NCBI GenBank assembly: GCA_045606265.1
Contig: JAZURO010000123.1
Location: 1-8,305 of the forward strand
DNA from: RGIG4608 sp045606265
Lineage (GTDB): Bacteria; Bacillota; Clostridia; Oscillospirales; CAG-272
Length of the DNA: 8,305 nucleotides
Direction of reading: 5' to 3'
Position numbers and translations under genes: made by a program. Positions within the stretch are counted from its first letter, which is position 1. Every line of letters starts with the position of its first letter. Positions 1 to 6,932 of this stretch are shown in pieces. Under the pieces are notes generated by a model. It did not search any database and was not told the origin of the DNA. It worked only from the letters and a program-made list of their open reading frames with translations.

Positions 1-182
1 AGCGTGATTTGGCGTACCGCATTTATGTTACTGATTGCTTACGCATGAATTTGGAATGCACAGCGCATTTGAGCGGACACCAATTAAATCTTGACCGCTT
101 TGCGGATGTGTACTATCCAAAGCCCGTCGATAATCGCACGGCTGATGACATTATCGAGGGCATAAGAAACAAACTGAAATAA
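1..182 (+). CDS. 3' end of a phage gene upstream of the tape measure (possible tail assembly chaperone region)
   Basis: An open frame enters from the left edge (first full codon at 3) and stops at TAA 180-182, giving the last 59 residues of a protein. It starts outside the window, so family length cannot be compared. The visible tail reads RDLAYRIYVTDCLRMNLE and ends in a charged stretch with IIEGIRNKLK. It has no signal peptide, membrane segment or catalytic motif. It lies 20 bases before the tape measure start on the same strand. In siphoviruses that slot usually holds one or two tail assembly chaperones, often joined by a programmed frameshift, and this could be the downstream (T-like) part. 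That role is inferred from position and from a loose resemblance to short proteins in that slot of clostridial phages. No slippery site can be seen because the 5' part is missing. I am fairly sure it is a real gene and unsure of its function. Confidence 0.6.
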   Translation, partial: RDLAYRIYVTDCLRMNLECTAHLSGHQLNLDRFADVYYPKPVDNRTADDIIEGIRNKLK

Positions 183-192
183 ATTCAAAAGT

Positions 193-198
193 AGGTGA
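193..198 (+). promoter_or_regulatory. Ribosome binding site of the tape measure gene
   Basis: AGGTGA lies 4 bases before a TTG codon at 203. It supports TTG 203 as the start, since the encoded N-terminus (NLFELFVKIGAKDEASDKI) looks like a normal tape measure N-terminus. Confidence 0.7.
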
Positions 199-202
199 TA
201 GG

Positions 203-2770
203 TTGAATTTATTTGAATTATTTGTAAAAATTGGTGCGAAAGACGAGGCAAGCGATAAAATAAAGGGCGTTAGCAAACTGGCTAGTGGACTTGGGAAAGG
301 ACTTGCAACGGCTGCGAAAATAAGCGGTGCTGCACTTGGCGCGGCGGCTACTGGTATAACGGCGTTGACCAAGGCTGCTGTTGATAACTACGCTGAATAC
401 GAGCAGTTGGTTGGTGGCGCACAGTTGATGTTTGGCAACGCTTATGAAACTGTTGCCAAAAACGCACAGGATGCTTATAAGACAGTTCAGATGTCGCAGA
501 ACGAATATCTGCAACAGGTGAATGGATTTGCTACTGGCTTAAAAACCGCTTTGGGTGGAAATGAACAGGCGGCGGCAGAATTGGCGCACGATATTGTGCA
601 AGCCGAAGCGGACATCATAGCGGCAACAGGAAACACCGCAGAAAATGTGCAAAATGCTTTTAACGGCATTATGAAAAGCAACTTTACTATGCTTGATAAT
701 TTGCAAATCGGCATTACGCCCACAAAAGAGGGCTTCCAAGAGGTTATCGACAAAGTAAACGAGTGGAACAAGGCAAATGGAGAAGCAACCAACTACCAGA
801 TGGGAAACCTTGCAGATATGCAATCTGCTTTGGTTGACTATATTGATATGGTTGGCATGTCCGGTTATGCACAACGAGAAGCATCTGAGACAATCACCGG
901 TAGCCTTTCGTCTATGAAAGCTGCGTGGACAAACCTTGTAACAGGCTTTGCGGATGATAGTGCGGATTTGGACAAATTGATTGGCAACTTGACAGATTCC
1001 GTGGTTGGCTATACAGACGAAAGTGGAAAACAGGTAAAAGGTGTGCTTGACAATTTGCTGCCAGCAATTGAAAAATCACTTGGTGGCATCGCAAACCTGA
1101 TTGAAGGGGCAGCACCTAAAATTATTGAAATTTTACCTGGATTGGTTGAAAGAGTTGTCCCGTCTGTTATTTCTGCCGCAACGGGTATGGTAAATGCCGT
1201 TATCGCAGTTTTGCCGGATTTGCTGAACACCGTTGTGGATGCAATTATAGACAACGCACCAGCGCTGATTGATTCGGCGATTTTACTTATTGGAGAACTT
1301 TCAAACGGCATTTTGAATCAGCTCCCCCAAATTGTCGCACTCGGTTTGGATTTGATCGTTTCTTTGTCCACGGGCATAGCGGAAAACCTCGACACTTTGA
1401 TCCCGACAATCATTGATGTGATTTTGCAGATTGTGGACACATTGACAAATCCGGACACACTTCAGGCTTTGCTTGACGCAGCATTTGCCATTATAAACGA
1501 ACTGGCAGATGGAATCAGCTATGCAATTCCTGAACTTGTTTCAGCAATTACTATGATAGTTGAAAGAATTGTGGCTGTGTTACTACAACCTGAAAATATT
1601 GCACAACTGATTGGTGCTGCAATAAATATTGTTTTAGCGATTGCATCGGGTATAATTTCAGCAATCCCTGAATTGCTAAAAAGCGCAGTCAGATTAACGG
1701 ATACAGTCGTAGGTCAATTTAAGGATGCAGACTGGAAAGAGATCGGAAGCGACCTTATTTCTGAAATAGTCGATTCGATTGTTGAAAAATGGTCAAAAAT
1801 AAAAGAAGACCTTCCGTTCCTAGATGATATCGGAGAATTCTTTGAAGATGTTGGTGTAGAAATATATGAATTTTTCTCAGAGATTTTTACTAAGATATCT
1901 ACATTTTTCTCTAATATTTGGAGCGATTTGACTGGTTTTTTTTCCACAGCTTGGGCAGGAATTCAGGAATTTTTGGACAGACCTGGCTACTATATCGGAT
2001 ACGCTCTTGGCTTTATTGCAAATTCAATAAAAACATTTTTCACGGAAACCATACCTGCCGCCTGGGATGATTTCAAAACCTGGCTGTCCGAAGGGATTGA
2101 CTCTATTGTAGAAAGTATAACCGTATTTTTTACAGAAACAATTCCTAATGCTTGGGAAGATTTTAAAATTAGTTTGAAAGAATTCCTAAAAAACGCAGCA
2201 TCTACTTTAACTGAATTTTTTACGGTTACAATTCCCGAAGAATGGGAAGAATTCAAGAAAAACGCCAAGGAAAGAATTGACGGCATCATTGACTGGTTCG
2301 AGGATTTGCCCGACGATTTAAAAGAAATTGGCGGCAATATAGTGTCTGGTCTATGGGACGGTATAAAAAATGCCTGGGATTGGCTGACTGACAATGTTGG
2401 TGGCCTGTTTGGCGATCTTGTTCAAGGTATTAAGGACGGGCTTGGAATACACTCTCCTTCTCGTCTTTTCCGTGATGAAATTGGCAAAATGATGGCTCTT
2501 GGCGTAGGAGAAGGTTGGGATGATGAATTTGCCCATGTCAAGGACGACATGGAAGATGCGCTGAACTTTGACGATGCAAGCGTAGGTATCAACGCCTCTA
2601 TTCGCAAAGTGGGCGCAGTAACGGCTGGCGGCGCTTCTGGTGGCACTTCCATTGGCAACATCAATATAAACATTGACGGCGCAAAGTACAGCGACGAACA
2701 GAGCCTTGCAGAAGCTGTTGCACAGGCAATTCAAGACATGACCGACAGGAGGGCGGCTGTTTATGCTTAA
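203..2770 (+). CDS. Phage tail tape measure protein
   Basis: This 855-residue protein sets tail length during assembly and is later expelled to help form the DNA channel. The TTG start at 203 follows AGGTGA at 193-198. Residues 1-60 are a helical, Ala/Gly-rich N-terminus. Residues about 60-265 resemble the conserved tape measure domain (NYAEYEQLVGG, AAGNTAENVQNAF-like segment, ITGSLSSMKAAWTNL). Residues 289-498 are a long run of proline-punctuated hydrophobic helices, typical of these proteins and able to interact with membrane. Residues 570-730 are rich in aromatic residues, with Trp at 573, 584, 621, 651, 681, 698, 718, 725 and 727, and hold three 30-residue repeats. Near the end is the common motif GIHSPSRLFRDEIGKMMALG. 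No lytic transglycosylase or peptidase domain is seen. At about 1.5 angstrom per residue, 855 residues would predict a tail near 128 nm (family rule, not measured). It overlaps Dit by 8 bases. Confidence 0.93.
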   Translation: MNLFELFVKIGAKDEASDKIKGVSKLASGLGKGLATAAKISGAALGAAATGITALTKAAVDNYAEYEQLVGGAQLMFGNAYETVAKNAQDAYKTVQMSQNEYLQQVNGFATGLKTALGGNEQAAAELAHDIVQAEADIIAATGNTAENVQNAFNGIMKSNFTMLDNLQIGITPTKEGFQEVIDKVNEWNKANGEATNYQMGNLADMQSALVDYIDMVGMSGYAQREASETITGSLSSMKAAWTNLVTGFADDSADLDKLIGNLTDSVVGYTDESGKQVKGVLDNLLPAIEKSLGGIANLIEGAAPKIIEILPGLVERVVPSVISAATGMVNAVIAVLPDLLNTVVDAIIDNAPALIDSAILLIGELSNGILNQLPQIVALGLDLIVSLSTGIAENLDTLIPTIIDVILQIVDTLTNPDTLQALLDAAFAIINELADGISYAIPELVSAITMIVERIVAVLLQPENIAQLIGAAINIVLAIASGIISAIPELLKSAVRLTDTVVGQFKDADWKEIGSDLISEIVDSIVEKWSKIKEDLPFLDDIGEFFEDVGVEIYEFFSEIFTKISTFFSNIWSDLTGFFSTAWAGIQEFLDRPGYYIGYALGFIANSIKTFFTETIPAAWDDFKTWLSEGIDSIVESITVFFTETIPNAWEDFKISLKEFLKNAASTLTEFFTVTIPEEWEEFKKNAKERIDGIIDWFEDLPDDLKEIGGNIVSGLWDGIKNAWDWLTDNVGGLFGDLVQGIKDGLGIHSPSRLFRDEIGKMMALGVGEGWDDEFAHVKDDMEDALNFDDASVGINASIRKVGAVTAGGASGGTSIGNININIDGAKYSDEQSLAEAVAQAIQDMTDRRAAVYA
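2036..2305 (+). repeat. Three 30-residue repeats inside the tape measure gene
   Basis: Residues 612-641, 642-671 and 672-701 begin with FFTETIPAAWDDFK, FFTETIPNAWEDFK and FFTVTIPEEWEEFK. The Phe-Phe pairs fall at 612, 642 and 672 and the Trp residues at 621, 651 and 681, an exact period of 90 bases. Units 1 and 2 share 12 of their first 15 residues but use many different synonymous codons, so the repeat is conserved at protein level rather than freshly copied DNA. Confidence 0.85.
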
Positions 2771-3476
2771 CGAAACTTTTTATCTTGATGGACTGGATGC
2801 TCAGTCTGTTGGCATCCATCTCCAGGCACCGGTGACATTTTCCGAAGCTGTTCCAATTGTTGAAATTGAAACAATTCAAGGCAGAAATGGCGATCTTGTA
2901 TACTATACTGGTAGTTATGAGAATCGTAGCGGTTCTGCACCATGCTTCTGTTTGCAAAGAGATGTCGAGAAAGCACTTCGTTCTGCTGGTCGGTTCTTGA
3001 TGTTAAAAAATGGTTACAGGAGGCTTGAAACCAGTGACGACCCAGACCATTTTTGGATGGCACGGGTTGAAAATTCACCCGGAATCGAACAAAGACTACG
3101 AACACTCGCACCGTTTGATATTGGCTTTGATTGCAAGCCACAACGGTTTTTGAAGTCTGGTGAAAATTTGATTATACTGACATCAAGCGGATATCGGATT
3201 TTCAATCATTACGGTCAGGATGCCTTGCCTTTAATCAAAGTGTCTGGGCAGGGCGCTGGATCACTTACAATCGGTGACTATGTTGTGGATATAAAAGTGC
3301 TTGATGGTGTGCTTTATCTTGACAGCGACACACAGAATGCCTATAATGATAAAGGAAATCAAAATTCTAATATTAATGCTCCGATTTTTCCAGTATTGCA
3401 TGACGGTGAAAACATTATTGCATTTGATGGTGGCATTGAAAGAGTGGAAATTATTCCGAGGTGGTGGGAACTGTGA
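2763..3476 (+). CDS. Distal tail protein (Dit), siphovirus tail component family
   Basis: This 237-residue protein fits the Sipho_tail/Dit family, which forms the ring at the end of the tail tube and the hub for tip and baseplate proteins. The ATG at 2763 has AGGAGGG at 2747-2753 with 9 bases of spacing, and the start lies inside the end of the tape measure gene. Features I recognise are the N-terminal GLDAQSVGIHLQAP segment, a conserved VEIETIQGRNGDL-type turn at about residues 33-45, and a C-terminal half of about 100 residues ending in ENIIAFDGG and IIPRWWEL, a typical galectin-like end for this family. There is no signal peptide or membrane segment, as expected for a structural protein. 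Length is close to the short, classical Dit form, without the carbohydrate-binding insertions of evolved Dits. Order (tape measure, Dit, Tal) strongly supports the call. The TGA stop overlaps the GTG start of Tal. Confidence 0.9.
   Translation: MLNETFYLDGLDAQSVGIHLQAPVTFSEAVPIVEIETIQGRNGDLVYYTGSYENRSGSAPCFCLQRDVEKALRSAGRFLMLKNGYRRLETSDDPDHFWMARVENSPGIEQRLRTLAPFDIGFDCKPQRFLKSGENLIILTSSGYRIFNHYGQDALPLIKVSGQGAGSLTIGDYVVDIKVLDGVLYLDSDTQNAYNDKGNQNSNINAPIFPVLHDGENIIAFDGGIERVEIIPRWWEL
3458..3464 (+). promoter_or_regulatory. Ribosome binding site deciding the Tal start
   Basis: GAGGTGG lies 8 bases before GTG 3473. Two more in-frame GTG codons at 3461 and 3464 lie within or against this site and so cannot use it. 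GTG 3473 gives the N-terminus MSYPILYKPTET, which fits the tail-tip family. The start overlaps the Dit stop as GTGA, suggesting translational coupling. Confidence 0.7.
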
Positions 3477-5233
3477 GTTATCCAATTTTATACAAGCCTA
3501 CCGAAACGGCTTTTAATCATAACGGATGTGGTATTTTAGGCGATTGTGCATCTTGCCTTGTAACAGAGGAAGCAAATGGAGCGTTTGAACTTTCGATGCA
3601 GTACCCTATGGACGGCATCCACTTTGAGGATATCCAAAGCCGTTCTATCATCAAGGCAAAACCAGATCAATTCCGTGAACCTCAGCTTTTTAGGGTGTAC
3701 AACATCTCAAAGCCTAGCATGAATGGCATTGTCAACATTTACGCTCAACATATTTCTTATGATTTGTCGGGCGTAGCTGTTCAGCCTTTTACCGCAGAAT
3801 CGGTGCAGCTTGCATTAAATGGTTTACGATCGAATGCTGTTGGCGCTAATTCCTTCAATTTTTGGACGGATAAAAGCACCGCTGGAAAGTTCACAGTTTC
3901 GCATCCTGCATCCATTCGGTCACGGCTTGGTGGTGTTCAAGGCAGTATTCTTGACGTTTATGGCGGCGAATATGAGTTTGACAATTTCACTGTCAAGCTT
4001 CATAATAACCGTGGCATGGACAGAGGTGTTTCAATCCGATATGGTAAAAACTTAACAAGTCTAAAGCAAGAAGAAAATTGCCAAAACATCGCAACTGGTA
4101 TTTATCCGTATTGGCAGAATCAAGAAACTGGAGCGGTTGTTCAGCTTCCCGAAAAGGTTGTAAATGTAGATGGTGAGTATGGATTTACTCACATCCGAAC
4201 CGTTGACTTCACATCGTACTTTGAAACAGAGCCAACAGAAGAACAGCTTCGATCTGCCACTGAAAGATACATCAAGAATAATGAAATCGGTGTGCCGATT
4301 GTTTCTCTGGATGTGTCATTCGCACAGCTTCAAAAGAGCGAAGAATACAAGCACTTGCAACTGTTGGAGCGTGTGTCATTGTTTGACATGCTGTCAGTTG
4401 AGTTTCCTGCCCTTAAAGTTTCGGCTAGGGCGAAGGCTGTCAAGATCGTTTACAATGTCCTGTTAGACCGTGTAGAGAGCGTAACGCTAGGTTCTATCCG
4501 TGCCAATATTGCAGATACCATTGTCGAACAGCAAAAGCAGATTGAGCAAGCACCGACAAAGACGGATTTACAGCTTGCAAAAGAAGCGGCTACGGCATGG
4601 CTGACAAATGGAAAAGGGTACGCATACTTCCGCAAGGACGCAAACGGAAACATTGTAGATATCCTTTTCATGGATACACAAGATCCAACCACAGCGGTGA
4701 ATGTAATGCGTGTCGGTCAGTCGGGCATCGGATTTTCTCACAGTGGTGTAAATGGACTGTATGAAAGTGCATGGACGATTGATGGCAGATTTAACGCGGA
4801 TTTTATCACAACTGGAATAATCAATGCGAATCTAATAAAGTCAGGCTCTATCAATGCAGATTTGATAACATCCGGTTCATTAGATGCTTCTTTGATTAAA
4901 TCTGGAAGAATAGAATCACTTGATGGTAGATTTGTGTTGGGACTAGATACCGCATCTGTCAGCATGGCAGTTATTTATGAGGACGGAACAACTCAAAATA
5001 ATTCTTTCGATGGAACTGGAATCAGCATTGTGAAATCTGGTTCAACAAGACCTATAAAAATTAGGTTGAATTACTATAATGCAGAAGATACAATGCAAAT
5101 AGTTTCTGATACAAAATTAGAAATTAAAGGAACTCCAGTTTCCATTGGATCTGATTATTACCCTGTAGAAATTTTGGGAAAACGTGTTCATTGGGATATT
5201 GTGGATGGAAGATATATATTAAGCGCAAATTGA
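3473..5233 (+). CDS. Tail-tip protein Tal, prophage endopeptidase-tail family
   Basis: This 586-residue protein would close the tail tip beneath Dit. I place the start at GTG 3473, not at the in-frame GTGs at 3461/3464, because GAGGTGG at 3458-3464 is correctly spaced and the product then begins MSYPILYK. Residues 1 to about 350 fit the Prophage_tail (endopeptidase tail) family: an early GILGDCASCLVTEE segment, then FELSMQYPMDG. Residues 350-374 look helical (QQKQIEQAPTKTDLQLAKEA). Residues 375-440 are a connector containing FMDTQDPTTAVNVMRVGQSG, which I remember from tail proteins of gut Clostridia phages. Residues 441-480 are four decapeptide repeats, and 481-586 form an A+T-rich C-terminal tip with no family I recognise. 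Despite the family name I see no catalytic motif, no NlpC/P60 or M23 domain and no pectate-lyase-like domain. A structural and host-contact role is therefore safer than an enzymatic one. Confidence 0.87.
   Translation: MSYPILYKPTETAFNHNGCGILGDCASCLVTEEANGAFELSMQYPMDGIHFEDIQSRSIIKAKPDQFREPQLFRVYNISKPSMNGIVNIYAQHISYDLSGVAVQPFTAESVQLALNGLRSNAVGANSFNFWTDKSTAGKFTVSHPASIRSRLGGVQGSILDVYGGEYEFDNFTVKLHNNRGMDRGVSIRYGKNLTSLKQEENCQNIATGIYPYWQNQETGAVVQLPEKVVNVDGEYGFTHIRTVDFTSYFETEPTEEQLRSATERYIKNNEIGVPIVSLDVSFAQLQKSEEYKHLQLLERVSLFDMLSVEFPALKVSARAKAVKIVYNVLLDRVESVTLGSIRANIADTIVEQQKQIEQAPTKTDLQLAKEAATAWLTNGKGYAYFRKDANGNIVDILFMDTQDPTTAVNVMRVGQSGIGFSHSGVNGLYESAWTIDGRFNADFITTGIINANLIKSGSINADLITSGSLDASLIKSGRIESLDGRFVLGLDTASVSMAVIYEDGTTQNNSFDGTGISIVKSGSTRPIKIRLNYYNAEDTMQIVSDTKLEIKGTPVSIGSDYYPVEILGKRVHWDIVDGRYILSAN
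4793..4912 (+). repeat. Decapeptide ladder (4 x 30 bases) in Tal
   Basis: Residues 441-480 split into four ten-residue units: NADFITTGII, NANLIKSGSI, NADLITSGSL and DASLIKSGRI. The pattern is N/D-A-x-hydrophobic-I-x-[ST]-G-x-hydrophobic. Such short ladders are common in phage fibres and are expected to build a beta-helix or trimeric stalk. They form the link between the conserved part and the tip. Confidence 0.85.
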
Positions 5234-5238
5234 GGTGA
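5233..5238 (+). promoter_or_regulatory. Ribosome binding site pointing to a CTG start
   Basis: AGGTGA, overlapping the last base of the Tal stop codon, is the only good Shine-Dalgarno before the BppU-like gene. It lies 5 bases before CTG 5244. The first conventional alternative, TTG 5274, is 35 bases away and has no purine-rich site before it. Confidence 0.65.
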
Positions 5239-5243
5239 TTTAA

Positions 5244-6920
5244 CTGGAAATTTTAAAACAACTTTCAATTGATTTGAGTGCAAAGCAAAACACTTCTGTG
5301 GTCTATGCCGTACAGGGTGAGAAAAACTCACGAAAAATCCGTCTTGACCTGTTTCAGAATGGAATGGATTATGAAATTGACCAAACATCAAGCGTATTGA
5401 TTTCATACAAAAAGCCTGATGGTCATGGTGGTATGTATGATGTTCTGGATAATGGAGAATCGGCATTTGAATTTGTCGATGATAGCACTAATTCCGTCAT
5501 CATCACTCTTGCAGAACAGGTTTTGACCACTGTTGGAAATGTTCGTTTGCTGGTTTCTTTCGTATTGGGCGATGAAATCTTGTCCACATTCAACATTATT
5601 CTTGATGTTTCAGAAAATCCCGGAATTGATGTAGCCGAATCAGAAGATTATTTTAGTATTTCTGTGGCTATCGATGCAGCAAAAAGAGTGGCAGAAGAAA
5701 TCATCCAAAATGAAACTTTTGCATCTCAGGAATATGTTGATGATAAAGTCGAAAGACTCAGGGTTAGTATAGATGAGGAACTTGAAGCTGTTGAAGATGA
5801 TTCAAAAACATTCTACGTCACCATTGAAGAAACACAAAATGGAACGTTTGAAGCGAATGAACCTGTTGATTTTGTAATTGGAGCATATGAAAGTGGAAGA
5901 ACCGTAAAAGCCATTATTGAAATGGATGGTGAGAATGTCTCTGTACCACTTATTGGAATAATTGAGGGAAACACCGCTTTTTATGCAGGTTATGGAATAA
6001 ATGGCAATTACGTAATGCTTTCTCAAAGTGACATCCGAATTACGTTATTTTCCAAAGAAATTATTACGCAAGAACATCTTGATCAACTTAGTGCCAAGGA
6101 CGTTAGTGCTATTCCCGTTCCAACTGAAGCACAAGTTGGTCAAACAATTATTGTAACCGAAGTAGATGAGAATGGAAAACCAATCAAATGGTCTACCGCA
6201 AATTTGGGAAGCGGAGAAGGTGGGTCTTTTGGTAATGCAGTTTTGTTTATTCCACAATCATTGAATGATGACCAACAAGAACAAGCAAGAAAGAATATTG
6301 GTATCGATGATTTGCCTACTGACGGCATCACCCCCCACATTGGCGACAATGGCAACTGGTTCATCGGTGACACCGACACCGGAATGCCAAGCCGTGGTGC
6401 CGATGCCCCCCAGGAGGCAGTTCTATACACCCCCCAGCCCTTAACAGAAGCGCAAAAAGCCCAAGCCAGGGAGAATATCGGCATCAATGCGTTACCTTCC
6501 GGCGGTGAATGGAGACTCATTCACCAACTTGACATCGATGAAACGAACCAAATAAACAGTTGGACTATCACACAAGATTTAGACGGCAATCCATTGGAAT
6601 TAACAAAGCTACTCATCCGTGCGACAACCATAGGCACGGCACCAGGTGATGGTATTATAACGTTTAATAACGAGAACAATTTCTTTTGGGTATTCAGTAT
6701 GTATAATGGCACAGGACGTGGCGCACTTTCTGTTGAAATGGTTGGTAATTTGATTCAAGGTATATATAGCAATGACATAGCCGCAGACACTGGTAGGGGC
6801 ACCGGTATTACTACCTATCATAAGCGGTTGAAGAACACTAAAATCAATTCAATTAATTGGAAAAATGCCAGCAGTGTGAAATTAGAGCCCGGTTCTAGTT
6901 TTACCATTTACGGTTGTTAA
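5244..6920 (+). CDS. BppU-like baseplate upper / receptor-binding tail protein
   Basis: I start this 558-residue protein at CTG 5244: AGGTGA precedes it by 5 bases, a stop (TAA 5241) lies just upstream, and the gained residues (ILKQLSIDLSAKQNT) match how BppU proteins usually begin. A TTG start at 5274 would cut into that conserved strand. Residues 1 to about 140 fit the BppU N-terminal domain (VVYAVQGEKNSRKIRLDLFQNG), which docks on the tail hub. Residues 141-188 are helical, probably coiled coil. Residues 189-268 form a small beta-rich module (TFYVTIEETQNGTF, AYESGRTVKAIIE) resembling one recurring in gut Firmicutes fibre proteins. Residues about 278-325 include IPVPTEAQVGQTIIVTEVDE, another recurring module. 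Residues 332-421 contain a duplicated QARxNIGI element in a G+C-rich island. Residues 422-558 are an unrecognised C-terminal domain, presumably host-binding. No enzyme motif is seen. It may also be called a tail fibre. Confidence 0.8.
   Translation: MEILKQLSIDLSAKQNTSVVYAVQGEKNSRKIRLDLFQNGMDYEIDQTSSVLISYKKPDGHGGMYDVLDNGESAFEFVDDSTNSVIITLAEQVLTTVGNVRLLVSFVLGDEILSTFNIILDVSENPGIDVAESEDYFSISVAIDAAKRVAEEIIQNETFASQEYVDDKVERLRVSIDEELEAVEDDSKTFYVTIEETQNGTFEANEPVDFVIGAYESGRTVKAIIEMDGENVSVPLIGIIEGNTAFYAGYGINGNYVMLSQSDIRITLFSKEIITQEHLDQLSAKDVSAIPVPTEAQVGQTIIVTEVDENGKPIKWSTANLGSGEGGSFGNAVLFIPQSLNDDQQEQARKNIGIDDLPTDGITPHIGDNGNWFIGDTDTGMPSRGADAPQEAVLYTPQPLTEAQKAQARENIGINALPSGGEWRLIHQLDIDETNQINSWTITQDLDGNPLELTKLLIRATTIGTAPGDGIITFNNENNFFWVFSMYNGTGRGALSVEMVGNLIQGIYSNDIAADTGRGTGITTYHKRLKNTKINSINWKNASSVKLEPGSSFTIYGC
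6237..6326 (+). repeat. First copy of a 30-residue element in the BppU-like protein
   Basis: Residues 332-361 run from AVLFIPQSL through QARKNIGI to LPTDG. They match residues 392-421 at 17 of 30 positions, exactly 60 residues (180 bases) apart. The shared core (Q-x-L, QAR-x-NIGI, LP) is a motif common in phage tail fibre linkers. This copy is written mostly in A+T-rich codons. Confidence 0.8.
6310..6500 (+). other. G+C-rich island within the BppU-like gene
   Basis: Lines 6301-6480 hold 103 G+C in 180 bases (57%), with 67% in 6361-6420. The line before (6241-6300) has 30% and the line at 6541-6600 has 37%. The island encodes a Gly/Asp-rich linker (DGITPHIGDNGNWFIGDTD) and the second QARENIGI element. 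It also holds three C6 tracts at 6331-6336, 6406-6411 and 6430-6435. A recombination or module-insertion origin is my inference. Confidence 0.7.
6417..6506 (+). repeat. Second copy of the 30-residue element, in G+C-rich DNA
   Basis: Residues 392-421 run from AVLYTPQPL through QARENIGI to LPSGG and match the first copy at 17 of 30 positions. The codons are much richer in C and G than those of the first copy, so the two probably have different origins rather than a recent common copy. Confidence 0.8.
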
Positions 6921-6932
6921 GGAGGGGAAAGT

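Noticed and set aside
1936..1943. A run of eight T as a terminator or slippage site
   Set aside because: It lies inside the tape measure frame with no preceding G+C-rich stem, and the frame continues unbroken for over 800 bases, so there is no sign of use as terminator or frameshift.
1990..2394. A 134-codon minus-strand frame within the tape measure gene
   Set aside because: Its sequence (repeated Ser/Val-Lys-Asn patterns) is the mirror of the 30-residue repeats on the + strand; no start site or domain supports it.
3301..3516. A 71-codon + strand frame crossing the Dit/Tal junction
   Set aside because: It is out of frame with both genes, has no ribosome site, and its composition looks like translated noise.
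4793..4912. Possible CRISPR-like or DNA-level direct repeats
   Set aside because: The 30-base units are contiguous, in frame and diverged at synonymous sites, with no spacers. They are protein repeats, not a CRISPR array.
6921..6932. Search for a terminator or promoter separating tail and lysis genes
   Set aside because: Only 12 bases lie between the genes and they are taken up by the ribosome binding site. No hairpin or -35/-10 pair is visible.
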